DNA from: Planctomycetaceae bacterium
GTDB lineage: Bacteria; Planctomycetota; Phycisphaerae; SM23-33
Reading direction: 5' to 3'
Assembly: GCA_021371965.1 (NCBI GenBank)
Contig: JAJFVE010000030.1
Span: 1 to 28,934 of the forward strand
Length of the DNA: 28,934 nt
In this document: positions 1 through 11,600 of the stretch, in pieces
Numbering within the stretch: the first letter of the stretch is position 1
Layout of the letters: each line of letters begins with the position of its first letter
Position numbers and translations under genes: made by a program
Notes under the pieces: model-generated
What the model saw: the letters and a program-made list of their open reading frames with translations, nothing else
What the model was told of the DNA's origin: nothing
The model's database searches: none

Positions 1-3000
1 CGTGCGGCCCCGGACGACCACAAGGTCGTCGGCAACGGGCGGCTGATCTCGCTGTGGCCGGTGCGCACGGGCGTGCTGGTGGATAGGGGCGTGGCCTATT
101 TCAGCGCGGGCATCTTCGCCTCCGAGGGCGTGTTCCTCTACGCCGTCGACGCCAAGAGCGGCAAGCTGGTCTGGAAGAACGACAGTTGCGGCGAGCAGCG
201 CCTGCTGCAGGTCTGCCCGCAGGGCTATCTGCTGGCCAACAAGAACCAGCTCGTGGTGCCCAACAGCCGCCTGTGCCCGTTCGTCTACGACCGCGCGACG
301 GGCAAAGGCCCGCTGATGCGGCTTTCGATCTACTTCGGCGGCGGCTCGTTCGCGGCGCTGGACGGCGTGTGGCTGTACACCGGCTGGGAAGGCGCGCGTG
401 CGTTCCGCATCAACACGACCAATCTCAAGAGCGAAGGCGGCAACACCGAGTGCGCCGGCAGCTTCCCCGGCGGACAACTCGTCGCCGGGCAGGGCATGGT
501 GTACTCCGTCGGCCTGCCGCACGGCGAAGGCGCTTCCAAGGCCGTCAAGGCATACGCGTTTACCCCGCCGCCGGCAGACGGGCCGGCCGTCGATGAGAAA
601 GAAGCCCGCCGCGGCAAAGGCACCCCCGCCGCCGCTCCGGCCGACAACGGCAAGGAAGTCTGGTCGGCCCCGATGGAAGGCGCCGAGTCGATCATCCTGG
701 CCGGCAAGACCGTCTTCGTCGGAGCGCCGGGCAAAGTGGCCGCCCTCGACGCCGCAACCGGCAAGGAGACCTGGACCGCCAAGGTCGAAGGCTCGGCCCT
801 GAGCCTGACCGTCGCCAACGGCCGCCTGCTCGCCTCGACCGACACGGGCAAGATCTACTGCTTCGCCAGCGGCGTCGCCGCCGGCGGCGAAGTGCGCCCG
901 ATCGCTGACGCCAATATCAAGATAAGCCAGAGGATGCAGGCCGCGGCCGATGCGGCGATGAAGATGGCTCCGGATATCCGCAAGGGCTTCGCGCTGGTCT
1001 ACGGCGTCGAGACCGGGGAGCTTGCCCTGGAGATCGCCCGCAAGACCGACCTGTTCGTGGTGGCCGTCTCGGACGACGCCGCCAAAGTCGCGGCCGCTCG
1101 CAAGCTGATCGAGTCAGCCGGCCTCTATGGCGGGCGCGTGATCGTGGAGCAGTGGCCCCTCGACCGAGTTCCGTACACGAAGTACTTCGCGGCCCTTGTG
1201 GTCTCCGAAACGGCCGAGTTGACGAGCAAGTGTCCCGGAACGTGGGCGGAGCTGTATCGCATGACGCAGCCGGTGCGCGGAACGATCGTGCTGCCCGAAG
1301 GGGCCCGAGAAGGGCAGAACGCCGCCAAGGCCCCGGCGGGCTGGCAGAAGATAGTCCGCGACCCCCTCAAGGACGCCCGCCCGTGGACGCACCAGTACGC
1401 CGTGCCGGGCAACACCGCCTCGAGCATGGATAAGGAAGTGCGCGGGCCGTTCCGCGTGCAGTGGTTCGGCAATCCCGGTCCGGCGGACTTTGTCGACCGC
1501 CATTACTGGGGCGCCTCGCCGCTGGCCCTGGACGGCCGCATGTTCGTCTGCTCGTACAGCGCGGTGACGGCCTACGACGCGTACACAGGCACGGAGCTGT
1601 GGAACTATCCGCTCAAGAACGCCACGCGGGCACACATCGCTGACGTGCCGGGCAACGTCGCGGTCGGGCCGGAGGGGTACTTCATCGCCGTAGACGACAC
1701 CTGCCGCCGCCTCGACCCTGTCACCGGAAAGCTTCTGGGCGAGTACAAAGTGCCTGGGGCGGCCGAGGGCAAGGGGCACATGTGGGGCTATGTCGCGCTG
1801 GTTGACGGCGTGCTGGTGGGCTCGCGCACGATCGGCAAGCTCGACATGAACAAGTGGAAGTCCTCGCGCGGCGAGCAAGTCGGCTGGTGGCTCTCGAGCG
1901 ACCTGCTCTTCGCGATGGACGCCAAGACCGGCCAGGTGCTCTGGCAGCATCAGTCGCCGTGGTTCAGCCACAATTCCATCACGGCAGGCACAGCCGCCGA
2001 CACCGGCGCCAAGGCCATGGTCTACATGCTCGATCCCAACGTGCCCGACAACCAGGTCGCGGCCGCCCTGGCAGAGAGCAAGCCTTTCATGGACAAGTTC
2101 CCCGGCGGCGGTAAGAGGGTCGACAAGAAGGGCAAGGCCATCGAGGCCGCAGTTTCCCTGCTGATGGCCTTCGACCTGCGCGAGGGGCTCAAATGGCAGA
2201 AGCCTGTCGACTGCTCGGCCACCGGCGGTGGGCGAGTCACGCTGGTCCTGACCAAGGGCCTGCTGCTGCAGATGTCCGACCAGGGCGGATGGAAGGCCTT
2301 CGGCGGCTATAGCGTCAACGAGGGCACCGGGCGCGGGATGGCCGCACGCAAAGCCGCCAACGGCGAACTGGTCTGGCTCAAGGACCTCTCCTACCGCAGC
2401 CGCGCCGTCATCGCCGGCGATACGATCTTCGCCGAACCCTGGGCGTACGATCTCGCCACCGGCGAGAAGAAGACCATCCCCAACCCGCTGACCGGGCAGA
2501 CCGTGCCCTGGCGATTCGTGCGGCCATACAAGCACTGCGGCCCATTCAACGCCTCAGCCGACACGCTGTTCTTCCGCTGCGAGGGCTACGGCTACTACGA
2601 CACCACGCGAGACACCGGCGTGAGCCTCTTCCCCAGCAACCGCCCCAACTGCTGGATGAGCTTCATCGCGGCCGAGGGCCTGGCGCTGTGGCCGGCCGGC
2701 GACACCGGCTGCCGCTGCGGCCTGCCGATCTCGTGCAGCGTGGCGCTGGTGCATGACGACGAAGACCGCGTCTACGGCGACTACTCGTTCTCGGGCGACC
2801 TGACGCCCGTGCGGACGCTGGCGCTGAACATCGCCGGCCCCGGCGATCGCCGCGACAGCAGCGGGCAGCTCTGGCTGGCATTCCCGCGCAACAAGTACGG
2901 CGGCGCGGTCGAACTGCCTTACACTGCCGCCTTCGATGGCAAGGAAACCTACGACCGCCGCAACTCCATCTGGAACGGCGTGAAGGACGGTGCCGCACCG

Positions 3001-3321
3001 TGGGTCTACGCCTCGGCCGCCGTGGGCATCAAGCAGCTCAAGATCCCGCTGCGCAAGGCCGCCGACGGCCCGGGCAAGTACACCGTGAGGCTGCACTTTG
3101 CCGCCTGGCCCGGCGACACGGCCGGCAAGCGAGTCTTCGACATCAAGCTCCAGGACAAGCCCGTCAAGGAAGGCGTCGACCCGGCCGCCGCCGGCCCCGA
3201 CCATCCGCTGGTGCTGACCTTCGAGAACATTGAAGTCAAAGAAGACCTGACCATCGACCTGATCGGCAAGACCGCCGACAAACCGCTCCTGTGCGGCCTG
3301 GAGGTCAAGCTGGCACAGTAG
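1..3321 (+). CDS. PQQ-type beta-propeller protein with internal methyltransferase-like domain and C-terminal malectin-like domain (5' end outside window)
   Basis: The frame is open from base 1, so the gene starts upstream and the GTG at 61 is only an internal codon. Counting from that GTG, residues about 20-285 and 460-870 carry repeated blades of the type 'ALDAATGKETW' and 'AYDAYTGTELW', the tryptophan-docking motif of PQQ-like propellers. Between them, about residues 305-395, lies a Rossmann-like stretch with 'GVETGELALEIAR' and 'YFAALVVSE', which resembles an SAM-methyltransferase motif I region. The last 130 residues ('YTVRLHFAAWPGD', 'KRVFDIKLQDKPV', then a hydrophobic beta ending) look like a malectin carbohydrate-binding fold. 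Such mosaics are known in planctomycetes, where they are usually thought to be exported or cell-surface proteins. No signal peptide can be judged because the N-terminus is missing. Whether it binds PQQ, SAM or sugar is not shown. The domain order is seen; the function is inferred. Confidence 0.85.
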   Translation, partial: RAAPDDHKVVGNGRLISLWPVRTGVLVDRGVAYFSAGIFASEGVFLYAVDAKSGKLVWKNDSCGEQRLLQVCPQGYLLANKNQLVVPNSRLCPFVYDRATGKGPLMRLSIYFGGGSFAALDGVWLYTGWEGARAFRINTTNLKSEGGNTECAGSFPGGQLVAGQGMVYSVGLPHGEGASKAVKAYAFTPPPADGPAVDEKEARRGKGTPAAAPADNGKEVWSAPMEGAESIILAGKTVFVGAPGKVAALDAATGKETWTAKVEGSALSLTVANGRLLASTDTGKIYCFASGVAAGGEVRPIADANIKISQRMQAAADAAMKMAPDIRKGFALVYGVETGELALEIARKTDLFVVAVSDDAAKVAAARKLIESAGLYGGRVIVEQWPLDRVPYTKYFAALVVSETAELTSKCPGTWAELYRMTQPVRGTIVLPEGAREGQNAAKAPAGWQKIVRDPLKDARPWTHQYAVPGNTASSMDKEVRGPFRVQWFGNPGPADFVDRHYWGASPLALDGRMFVCSYSAVTAYDAYTGTELWNYPLKNATRAHIADVPGNVAVGPEGYFIAVDDTCRRLDPVTGKLLGEYKVPGAAEGKGHMWGYVALVDGVLVGSRTIGKLDMNKWKSSRGEQVGWWLSSDLLFAMDAKTGQVLWQHQSPWFSHNSITAGTAADTGAKAMVYMLDPNVPDNQVAAALAESKPFMDKFPGGGKRVDKKGKAIEAAVSLLMAFDLREGLKWQKPVDCSATGGGRVTLVLTKGLLLQMSDQGGWKAFGGYSVNEGTGRGMAARKAANGELVWLKDLSYRSRAVIAGDTIFAEPWAYDLATGEKKTIPNPLTGQTVPWRFVRPYKHCGPFNASADTLFFRCEGYGYYDTTRDTGVSLFPSNRPNCWMSFIAAEGLALWPAGDTGCRCGLPISCSVALVHDDEDRVYGDYSFSGDLTPVRTLALNIAGPGDRRDSSGQLWLAFPRNKYGGAVELPYTAAFDGKETYDRRNSIWNGVKDGAAPWVYASAAVGIKQLKIPLRKAADGPGKYTVRLHFAAWPGDTAGKRVFDIKLQDKPVKEGVDPAAAGPDHPLVLTFENIEVKEDLTIDLIGKTADKPLLCGLEVKLAQ

Positions 3322-3636
3322 CAGTAGCATCCCCTGGGGATGAATAGCACCGGCCTGCCGCCATGCTCTTGCGGTCTGGCATGGGCTCTCGTTCATCCGG
3401 ATACCAGGTCAAGCGACAATTGTCTGTTGTTGCACTTTGTTGTACTTTTCACAGCGGTTTCGCGAGAGGGTGTGGCGTTAGGGAGGGCATTTTGAGATCG
3501 CAGTATTTTTATAACTCATTTCTAGTAAATCATTTCTATTGATACCGTCGTGTTTGACCTTCAACTAATATTACTTGACAAGCTCCTTCGCATTCCAGGC
3601 GACGGGGCGGGGCGGGCCCCGCCGCTGAACAAACCG
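3322..3636. other. Gene-free spacer, partly AT-rich
   Basis: No convincing gene lies here. Directly after the TAG of the propeller gene is a short palindrome (CATCCCC/GGGGATG, about 3328-3342). From about 3410 to 3595 the DNA is clearly richer in A and T than its surroundings, with poly-T runs, but no clear -35/-10 pair was found. The right end holds a GC-rich palindrome (about 3605-3634) just beyond the stop of the minus-strand gene. A 63-codon plus-strand ORF from 3550 runs through this palindrome and into that gene and is not credible. Confidence 0.6.
3605..3634. repeat. GC-rich palindrome, related to a copy at 13784-13810
   Basis: The core GGGGCGGGCCCCGCCGCTGAAC can fold on itself through GGGGC/GCCCC. 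It closely matches the core of a second copy near 13790-13811 (GCGGGGC-AA-GCCCCGC followed by CGCTAAC). It begins less than 10 bases after the stop codon of the minus-strand membrane protein. It may be a member of a dispersed family; only two copies are visible here. Confidence 0.5.
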
Positions 3637-4050
3637 CTACGTATTTTGGGCGCAGACTTCAATAGCGAGTATCGAGACCGCCAAGGCTGCCAGATTCACA
3701 AGCACCCCTATGTGGCATGTGATCTTCTTCTTGCCTGCTGACCGGCATTCTCCAACAACGCCCGTCGCCAGCCCGATGATGGCACATGTGAAGCCCAGGA
3801 AGAACAATACCTCATACGAGCTGAGGCCAAAATCGCCAATGAACCACAACATGTCACTGGCCGGCTGGTTCCTCTCAATGGCAAGTTCGACAAATCCCCA
3901 AGCAAGCGAGGCCCACGCAAGCGCGCCAATAAACACAGACGCAATTCCACTCTCCGAATGCTGCAGCGACGCTGGATATGATACGCGCACGGCCTCGGCC
4001 GACTCATCCGACAGCAGCACGCTCAGCGGTTCGCGCACGCGGGTTGGCAT
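3637..4050 (-). CDS. Small integral membrane protein, unknown function
   Basis: The 137-residue product has a polar N-terminus of about 30 residues followed by about three hydrophobic segments (roughly residues 34-58, 68-102 and 110-133), so it should sit in the inner membrane. The ATG is preceded on the minus strand by AGAGAGGA at about 6 bases, a good ribosome-binding site, which supports this start. It contains the stretch 'SYEVLFFLGFTCAIIGLATGV' at about residues 77-97 but no motif I can assign to a family. The gene stands alone: glnN is divergent on one side and the propeller gene convergent on the other. Its base composition is noticeably less GC-rich than its neighbours, which could mean recent acquisition or weak selection. 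An overlapping plus-strand ORF (3710-4228) lacks these hallmarks and was discarded. Confidence 0.65.
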   Translation of the reverse strand: MPTRVREPLSVLLSDESAEAVRVSYPASLQHSESGIASVFIGALAWASLAWGFVELAIERNQPASDMLWFIGDFGLSSYEVLFFLGFTCAIIGLATGVVGECRSAGKKKITCHIGVLVNLAALAVSILAIEVCAQNT

Positions 4051-4149
4051 GGCCGTCCTCTCTGTTGATCTAATTGTCGCCAGGAGAAGCGATCAATTCA
4101 AGCCGCCTCCAACTCTTTGCCCGGTTTCCGGCCCCCCCTGCGAAGGAAT

Positions 4150-4179
4150 TTGCCATCGGCGGTTGTTTTCGTCTAGAAT
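4150..4179 (+). promoter_or_regulatory. Candidate sigma-70-type promoter of glnN
   Basis: TTGCCA (4150-4155), an 18-base spacer and TAGAAT (4174-4179) fit a housekeeping promoter and would give a leader of about 45 bases before the GTG start. No GG-N10-GC sigma-54 element was recognised in this region, although rpoN is in the window. Confidence 0.45.
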
Positions 4180-4229
4180 GGCTCCCTGGCAGTCGCGGGC
4201 AGGCGATTCCAACATAAGAGAGAGTTGAC

Positions 4230-6398
<2,169 letters not shown>

Positions 6399-6446
6399 CA
6401 CAAAGAAGTTCCCGCCAACGGCGGGTAAACTGCGTTCAAAGTTTGG

Positions 6447-6482
6447 AGTGGTCGCCCCGCCGGGGGGCGACCACTTTTTTTC
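6447..6482 (+). terminator. Intrinsic terminator after glnN
   Basis: A perfect 12-bp stem (AGTGGTCGCCCC at 6447-6458 pairing with 6464-6475), a 5-base loop and an immediate run of seven T's (6475-6481) form a textbook Rho-independent terminator. A smaller hairpin (CCCGCC-AAC-GGCGGG, 6411-6425) precedes it. It is the only strong U-tract terminator seen in the window. Confidence 0.92.
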
Positions 6483-6535
6483 TGTTCGTTCGCTTGCTTT
6501 ATTCCTGCTGCGTCTGTGAGCAGAAGAATAATGCC

Positions 6536-6573
6536 ATTGACTTATTGACATTTAATGACGACCCGTCAATAAT
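6536..6573 (+). promoter_or_regulatory. tetR promoter with overlapping candidate operator
   Basis: TTGACA (6545-6550), a 17-base spacer and AATAAT (6568-6573) are close to consensus. Within the spacer and -10 box lies TGAC-GACCC-GTCA (6556-6568), and a wider perfect 8-bp inverted repeat TTATTGAC (6542-6549)/GTCAATAA (6565-6572). A further ATTGAC half-site is at 6536-6541. The same TGAC-N5-GTCA palindrome recurs before the pump operon at 7369-7381. The predicted transcript start is about base 6580, right at the ATG, so the mRNA may be leaderless. Binding by the TetR protein is inferred. Confidence 0.65.
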
Positions 6574-6580
6574 TAAGAGG

Positions 6581-7327
6581 ATGAGCACGGAAGAACGGAA
6601 ATTGCGGCAGCGCGATGAGCGGGAGCATCTGATCCTGCGCGTAGGGCGCAAGATGCTCATCGAACGGGGATACCTGGGCCTGAACATGGATCGGATCGCC
6701 CAGGAGATCGAGTACTCCAAGGGCATTGTCTACCAGCATTTTTCGTCCAAAGAGGACATGCTCTGCGCGATGACCATCGAGATGCTGGGGGACATGCTGG
6801 GACTGTTCCGCCGGGCGGTGGAATTTCGCGGCCGAACGCGAGAACGCATTGCCGCCGTCGCCACGGCAGCTCAACTCCAGTTCCGCCTCAATCCGGACCA
6901 CCTGCAGGCGCAGCAGATTTTGTGGATTGCCTCTATCGCCCACAAGGCCTCCAATGAACGGCGGTTGGAACTGGACCGCCTCGACGCTCAGGCCATCGGT
7001 CTCTTCGAGCAGTTGATCGATGCGGCGGTCGCCGACGGCGACTTGACGGTGCCCAAGGGGATCGAGCCCCAGCAACTGGTCTACGGGATGTGGTCCATGA
7101 TGATCGGCGCCGAGGTGCTCGGATATGACCCCTCGCACGAAATCGTGTTTGGAAAACTGAACTTCGGCCGCGCCGTCCGCAGGAACCTCCAGACGTTTCT
7201 GGACGGCTTGGGCTGGCAACCGCTGTCGAGCGACTGGGACTACGAAAAAACGGTCCGGCGCGTTCTGCAAACCGTCTTTCACGATGAATGGAGCGACCTC
7301 AAGCGAAAGGGTCTTGAACTGATGTAA
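6581..7327 (+). CDS. TetR/AcrR-family transcriptional regulator
   Basis: This is a one-component repressor whose C-terminal domain is expected to bind a small ligand and release DNA. The 248-residue product has the classic N-terminal helix-turn-helix: 'MLIERGYLGLNMDRIAQEIEYSKG' followed by 'IVYQHFSSKEDML' (residues 25-60). The rest is an all-helical ligand domain. The open frame extends further upstream through the glnN terminator, but ATG 6581 is the sensible start because the family N-terminus begins about ten residues before the first helix. AAGAGG touches the ATG with no spacing, which does not suit a normal ribosome-binding site and, with the promoter position, suggests leaderless translation. 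Its closest downstream neighbours are the pump genes, and the shared palindromes suggest it represses both itself and them. The ligand cannot be told from sequence. Confidence 0.9.
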   Translation: MSTEERKLRQRDEREHLILRVGRKMLIERGYLGLNMDRIAQEIEYSKGIVYQHFSSKEDMLCAMTIEMLGDMLGLFRRAVEFRGRTRERIAAVATAAQLQFRLNPDHLQAQQILWIASIAHKASNERRLELDRLDAQAIGLFEQLIDAAVADGDLTVPKGIEPQQLVYGMWSMMIGAEVLGYDPSHEIVFGKLNFGRAVRRNLQTFLDGLGWQPLSSDWDYEKTVRRVLQTVFHDEWSDLKRKGLELM

Positions 7328-7331
7328 CCTT

Positions 7332-7359
7332 CCTCCCGCCACACGGGAGGTGATATTTT
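7332..7359 (+). terminator. Possible weak terminator after tetR
   Basis: CCTCCCG (7332-7338) pairs with CGGGAGG (7344-7350) around a 5-base loop, followed by TGATATTTT. The T-run is short and displaced, so termination may be partial and some read-through into the pump operon is possible. Confidence 0.4.
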
Positions 7360-7367
7360 GCCGGTAT

Positions 7368-7397
7368 TTGACGATGTGTCATAATTTGACATATAGA
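7368..7397 (+). promoter_or_regulatory. Pump-operon promoter with candidate TetR operator
   Basis: TGAC-GATGT-GTCA (7369-7381) matches the palindrome in front of tetR in arm sequence and spacing, and both middles begin with GA. It overlaps a plausible -35 TTGACG (7368-7373) with a -10 TATAGA (7392-7397) after 18 bases. A second TTGACA lies at 7386-7391. Repressor binding here would block RNA polymerase. This is predicted from two sites only. Confidence 0.6.
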
Positions 7398-7432
7398 AAG
7401 GCCGGCGTGCCTGATACACGGAGTGACTGGGA

Positions 7433-8650
7433 ATGTCAAAACAATGGATTCGAATCGCTGCCCCCGCCGGAATTGTCGCCCTGGTGCTGGCGGGATACGC
7501 CGCCTACCGCTGTCTGGGCGGCACGGCGAACACCGCAGCGTCGACGCGGGCTGCAGGCCCCGCCACGGCGACACAGCCCGTGGCGGTCCCCATCGTCGTG
7601 ACTGCCGCGTCCCGCCGCCAGTTCCGCCAAAGCCTGGTGGTGCAGGGCAACGTCGAGGCGCGGTATTTTGCGATGGTCTCCTCGCGGGTGGAGGGAACCA
7701 TCGAGAAGTTGTATGTCGAAGAGGGCGACGCGGTGGTGGCGGGGCAGACTCGATTGTTTCAGGTCGATGCCCTGAAGCTCAACAAGGCCCTCGAGATCGC
7801 CCAGCAGGACGAGGCCGTCGCCCGATGCAATCTGACGGAGCGCCAGGCGTATGTCGAACAGATCGAGGCCGAACACCGCAAGATCATGCTCGACCGCCGC
7901 CGCGTGGACCAGATGTCCAAGAAGGGCGTGGCCACCGAGAACGAGGTGGACGCCTCGCAATCGGCCCTGGAGCAGAGCCAGGCGATGGTCAAACACGCCA
8001 AGGCCCTGATGGACCTGGCCGCGCAGAAACTCCAACAGGCCCGAGCCGCGGTCATGATGGCCCAGAAGAATCTCAGCGACTCGCTGGTGCTGGCGCCGTT
8101 GAACGGGAGAATATGCAAGCGCTTGGCCGAGCCGGGCGAGATGACCAAGCCCGGCCAGACTATCCTGCGCATCGAGGACCCCAGCGAGGTGGAAGTCTCG
8201 GCCTGGTTGCCCGGCAAACACCATCCCCAGATCACCCACGGCGTCACTCCCATGCGGATCCGCATCGGCGGACGCGACCTGGGCGAGTTCCTCGTCTGCT
8301 ATCGAAGCCCGACGATTGATCCATGCTTGCGCACATTCGAGGCCAAGTGCCGCATGCGGGACACTTCCGGACTGGCCGTGCCCGGCGCGATGGCGGACAT
8401 CGAGATCATCCTCCAGCAGCGCGAAGGCCTGGGCGTTCCGACGGCCGCGATCATCGAGCGCGCCGGGCGCACGGCGGTGTTTACGGCCAATTCCGGCGCG
8501 GCGAGCATGATAGCCGTCGTTGCCGGTTTAGAGACTGACGGCTGGACCGAGATCGTCTCAGGCGATCTGCACGAAGGCGACGCCGTTGTCTGCCAGGGGC
8601 AGTTCCTCCTTGATGAGGCGTCGAACGTGGTCGTGCGAGAGGAGAAGTAA
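7433..8650 (+). CDS. RND efflux periplasmic adaptor (membrane-fusion protein)
   Basis: Adaptor proteins link an inner-membrane RND pump to an outer-membrane channel. The 405-residue product begins with an uncleaved-looking membrane anchor (about residues 7-27) without a clear lipobox. It then has the split barrel-sandwich/lipoyl domain: the first half is about 60-95 ('EGTIEKLYVEEGDAVVAGQ') and the second half about 220-245 ('SLVLAPLNGRICKRLAEPGEM'). These flank a long charged, helical hairpin (about 100-215) rich in Gln, Glu and Ala. A beta-barrel domain and membrane-proximal domain follow. GGAG lies about 9 bases before the ATG. The next gene starts 2 bases after the stop, so the two are co-translated. 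No outer-membrane factor (TolC type) gene is in the window; it must be supplied from elsewhere if needed. Confidence 0.92.
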   Translation: MSKQWIRIAAPAGIVALVLAGYAAYRCLGGTANTAASTRAAGPATATQPVAVPIVVTAASRRQFRQSLVVQGNVEARYFAMVSSRVEGTIEKLYVEEGDAVVAGQTRLFQVDALKLNKALEIAQQDEAVARCNLTERQAYVEQIEAEHRKIMLDRRRVDQMSKKGVATENEVDASQSALEQSQAMVKHAKALMDLAAQKLQQARAAVMMAQKNLSDSLVLAPLNGRICKRLAEPGEMTKPGQTILRIEDPSEVEVSAWLPGKHHPQITHGVTPMRIRIGGRDLGEFLVCYRSPTIDPCLRTFEAKCRMRDTSGLAVPGAMADIEIILQQREGLGVPTAAIIERAGRTAVFTANSGAASMIAVVAGLETDGWTEIVSGDLHEGDAVVCQGQFLLDEASNVVVREEK

Positions 8651-8652
8651 GC

Positions 8653-11600
8653 ATGTTCCTTGCCAATGTCTCCGTTCGCCGCCCGATTGCCGTCGGCTGC
8701 CTGATCATCGCACTGGTGGCGCTGGGGCTCAACGCATACCGCAAGTTGGCCCTGGAGAATCTGCCCAAGATCGACGTTCCGTACGTGACCATTCAGACCG
8801 TCTGGCCCGGCGCCAGCCCGGGCGACATCGAGAAAGACGTCGCCAAACGCATTGAAGACGCCGTCAGCCGCGTCGACGGGCTCAAGCACGTCACCTCCTC
8901 CTGCATGGAAAATGCCTGTCTGACCCAATTGGAGTTCCAGTTGGGCGTAAACGTGGACGTGGCGGCCACCGACGTGCGCGAGCGGCTGGACACCATCCTC
9001 GGCGAACTGCCTGCCGACGTGGAACGCCCGGTGGTGCTCAAGCTGGATATCAACGCCAAGCCGATCGTCACGCTGGCCCTGACGGGCAATGCGGGAGTCG
9101 ACGCGATGTACGACTTCGCCGACAACCGCCTGCGCGACCGCATTTCGGTCATCCGCGGCGTGGCCAACGTCGAACTCGTCGGCGGCAGCAAACGCGAGGT
9201 ACACGTCCTGCTCGATCGCGCGGCGGTGGCGGCCGCGGGCATGACCAGTCTGAACGTCGTCGAGGCCACCCGGAACGGCGTGATGTCGATTCCATCGGGG
9301 CGGATACGCGAGGGCGGGGCTGAGTACGCCGTCCGCTTCGACGCCGACTACGATGCGGTCGCCGCGATCGACTCGCTGGAAGTGGCCAATAACAACGGCT
9401 CGCGCCGCTATATTCGCGACATGGGCACGGTGCAGATGGCCTCCCAGGAGCGGCGGCAACTGGCGTTTATCGACGGCCAGGAGTGCATCAGCATCCGCGT
9501 CGTCAAGAAGGCCGAAGCCAACACCGTGCAGGTCGTCAGCGACATCCGCCAAGCCATGGCCAAAATTGCCGCGACGTTGCCCGGCGGCATGAAACTGATC
9601 TGGATCAGCGACGACGGACAATTCGTTCAGGCATCCGTCGACAGCACCCTCAGCGACATCGTCATGGGCATCGCCCTGACGGCTGCGGTTCTGCTGGTGT
9701 TCCTGGCCAACCTGCGCACCACCGTGGTCGTCTCGATCACCATGCCCTTGACGATCCTGATCAGCCTGTGGTTCATGCAGTTGTTGGATTTCACGCTGAA
9801 CCTGTCGACGCTGCTGGCCATAGGACTGTCCACGGGCATTCTGGTGTCGAATTCCATCGTGGTCCTGGAGAATGTCGTGCAACGATTCGCCGACACGCAC
9901 GACCGGTGGGAAGCCGCACGCAAAGGCACCAGCGAAGTGGCCGTGGCCGTTTTGGCCAGTGCCGGAACCAACGTGGTAGTCATGCTGCCCATCGGCATGA
10001 TGGGCAGCATGGTGGGTCTTTTCTTCCGCCCCTTTGCGGTCACCACCTTGATCGTCAACACTATGTCGCTGCTGGTGTCATTCACGCTGACGCCCATCCT
10101 GTGCGCGCTGCTGCTCAAACCAGCCTCGCAGGTCACGCACAATCCGCTGACGCGACTGGCCCAGCGATGGGACGCCGCGCTGTCGGCGATGGCCCACGGA
10201 TACGCCCGCCTGCTGCATCTGGTCGCCCGGCGCCGGTGGCTGGCGGGGTTGCTCATCCTGGGCGTGGTCGCCTTGCTGTGGCAGGCGATGGCGCTGGCGC
10301 CGCGGCTGGGCTTCTCGTTCGTGGACAACCCCGACCGCGGGCAGATCTTCATCAAATTGGAGTACCCCACACGATACGACTTGGCCGCGGCCACGATCCG
10401 CGCGCATCAGGCCTGCACTGCTCTGCGCGACCTGCCGGACCTGCGCCACATCCTGATGACGGTGGGAAAAGTCGAGGGCTCGGCCGGCATGTCTTCCGAG
10501 GGCGTGTACCTGGCACAGACATTCCTGGTTTTTGCCGACAAGACCGAGCGTTCATGGAACATCATGGACGTTCTGCAGCAGGTGCGCAGCCGCCTGGCCA
10601 ACCACACCGACTGCATCGTCACCGCCAGCGTCCCCAGCGTCGTTGGCGGGCAGTCGCTGCCGATGGAGATGGAGATCTCCGGCGAGGAGTTGCCCGTGCT
10701 CGACCGCGTGGCCATGGACGTCCAGCGCCTGGCGCGCGGCACTGCCGGCGTGGTCAACCCCGACACGACCGTTCGCCAGGGCAAACTCGAGCTGCGCGTT
10801 CATCCCCGCCGCGCCATCCTGGCCGACCAGCACATTTCTGCCCAGACCCTGGCCATGACGCTGCGCGCCAACCTGGAAGGCATCAAGGCCGGCAGTTTCA
10901 AACGAGGCGATCGAACGTACGATATTCGCGTCAAGTTCGCCGAAAAGAGCGGCAAAGACCAGGTCGAACAGTTCCTCGTGCCCGCAGGCGCCGGACGTTC
11001 GGTCGTCCTGGCAAACTTCGCCGACGTGCAGGAGGTGCGAGTTCCCGTCATGATCACGCGCGTGGACAAGCAGCGCGTTGTCAAAATGGTATCCGACCTC
11101 GGCCAGGGCGCAACGCTGAGCCAGGCGGTCAAGGCCCTCCGCGACCAGGTAGACGCCAGGGGTGTAATGCCCGCCGGCTACGGCTATCGTTTCGCCGGCG
11201 AATACGAGCGGATGGCCGACGGCATGGCAGGCTTCGCCGAGGCGGGCATCCTGGCGGTGCTGCTGACGTACCTGATGCTGGCGGCGATCCTGGAGTCGTT
11301 CACGCGCCCGCTGCTGATTATGGTCACAGTCCCGCTGGGCGCCATCGGCGCCGTTTGGGCCTTGTACATGACCGCCAACAGCATATCGATGTTCGTGCTG
11401 CTGGGCCTGGTCATGCTGGTTGGCATCGTCGTCAACATTGCGGTGCTCATCTTCGACCGCCTCGCCGTCCTGCAGGCCCAGGGTATCGAGCCCCGCGAGG
11501 CCATGATGCAGGCCATCGCGGACGAACTGCGCCCGGTGCTCATGGTCACGCTGGCGGCAGTGCTGGGCATGCTGCCGATGGCCATCGGCACCGGCCTGGG

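Noticed and set aside
3550..3741. 63-codon plus-strand ORF
   Set aside because: It crosses a palindrome and overlaps the 3637-4050 gene, which has a good ribosome-binding site and membrane segments.
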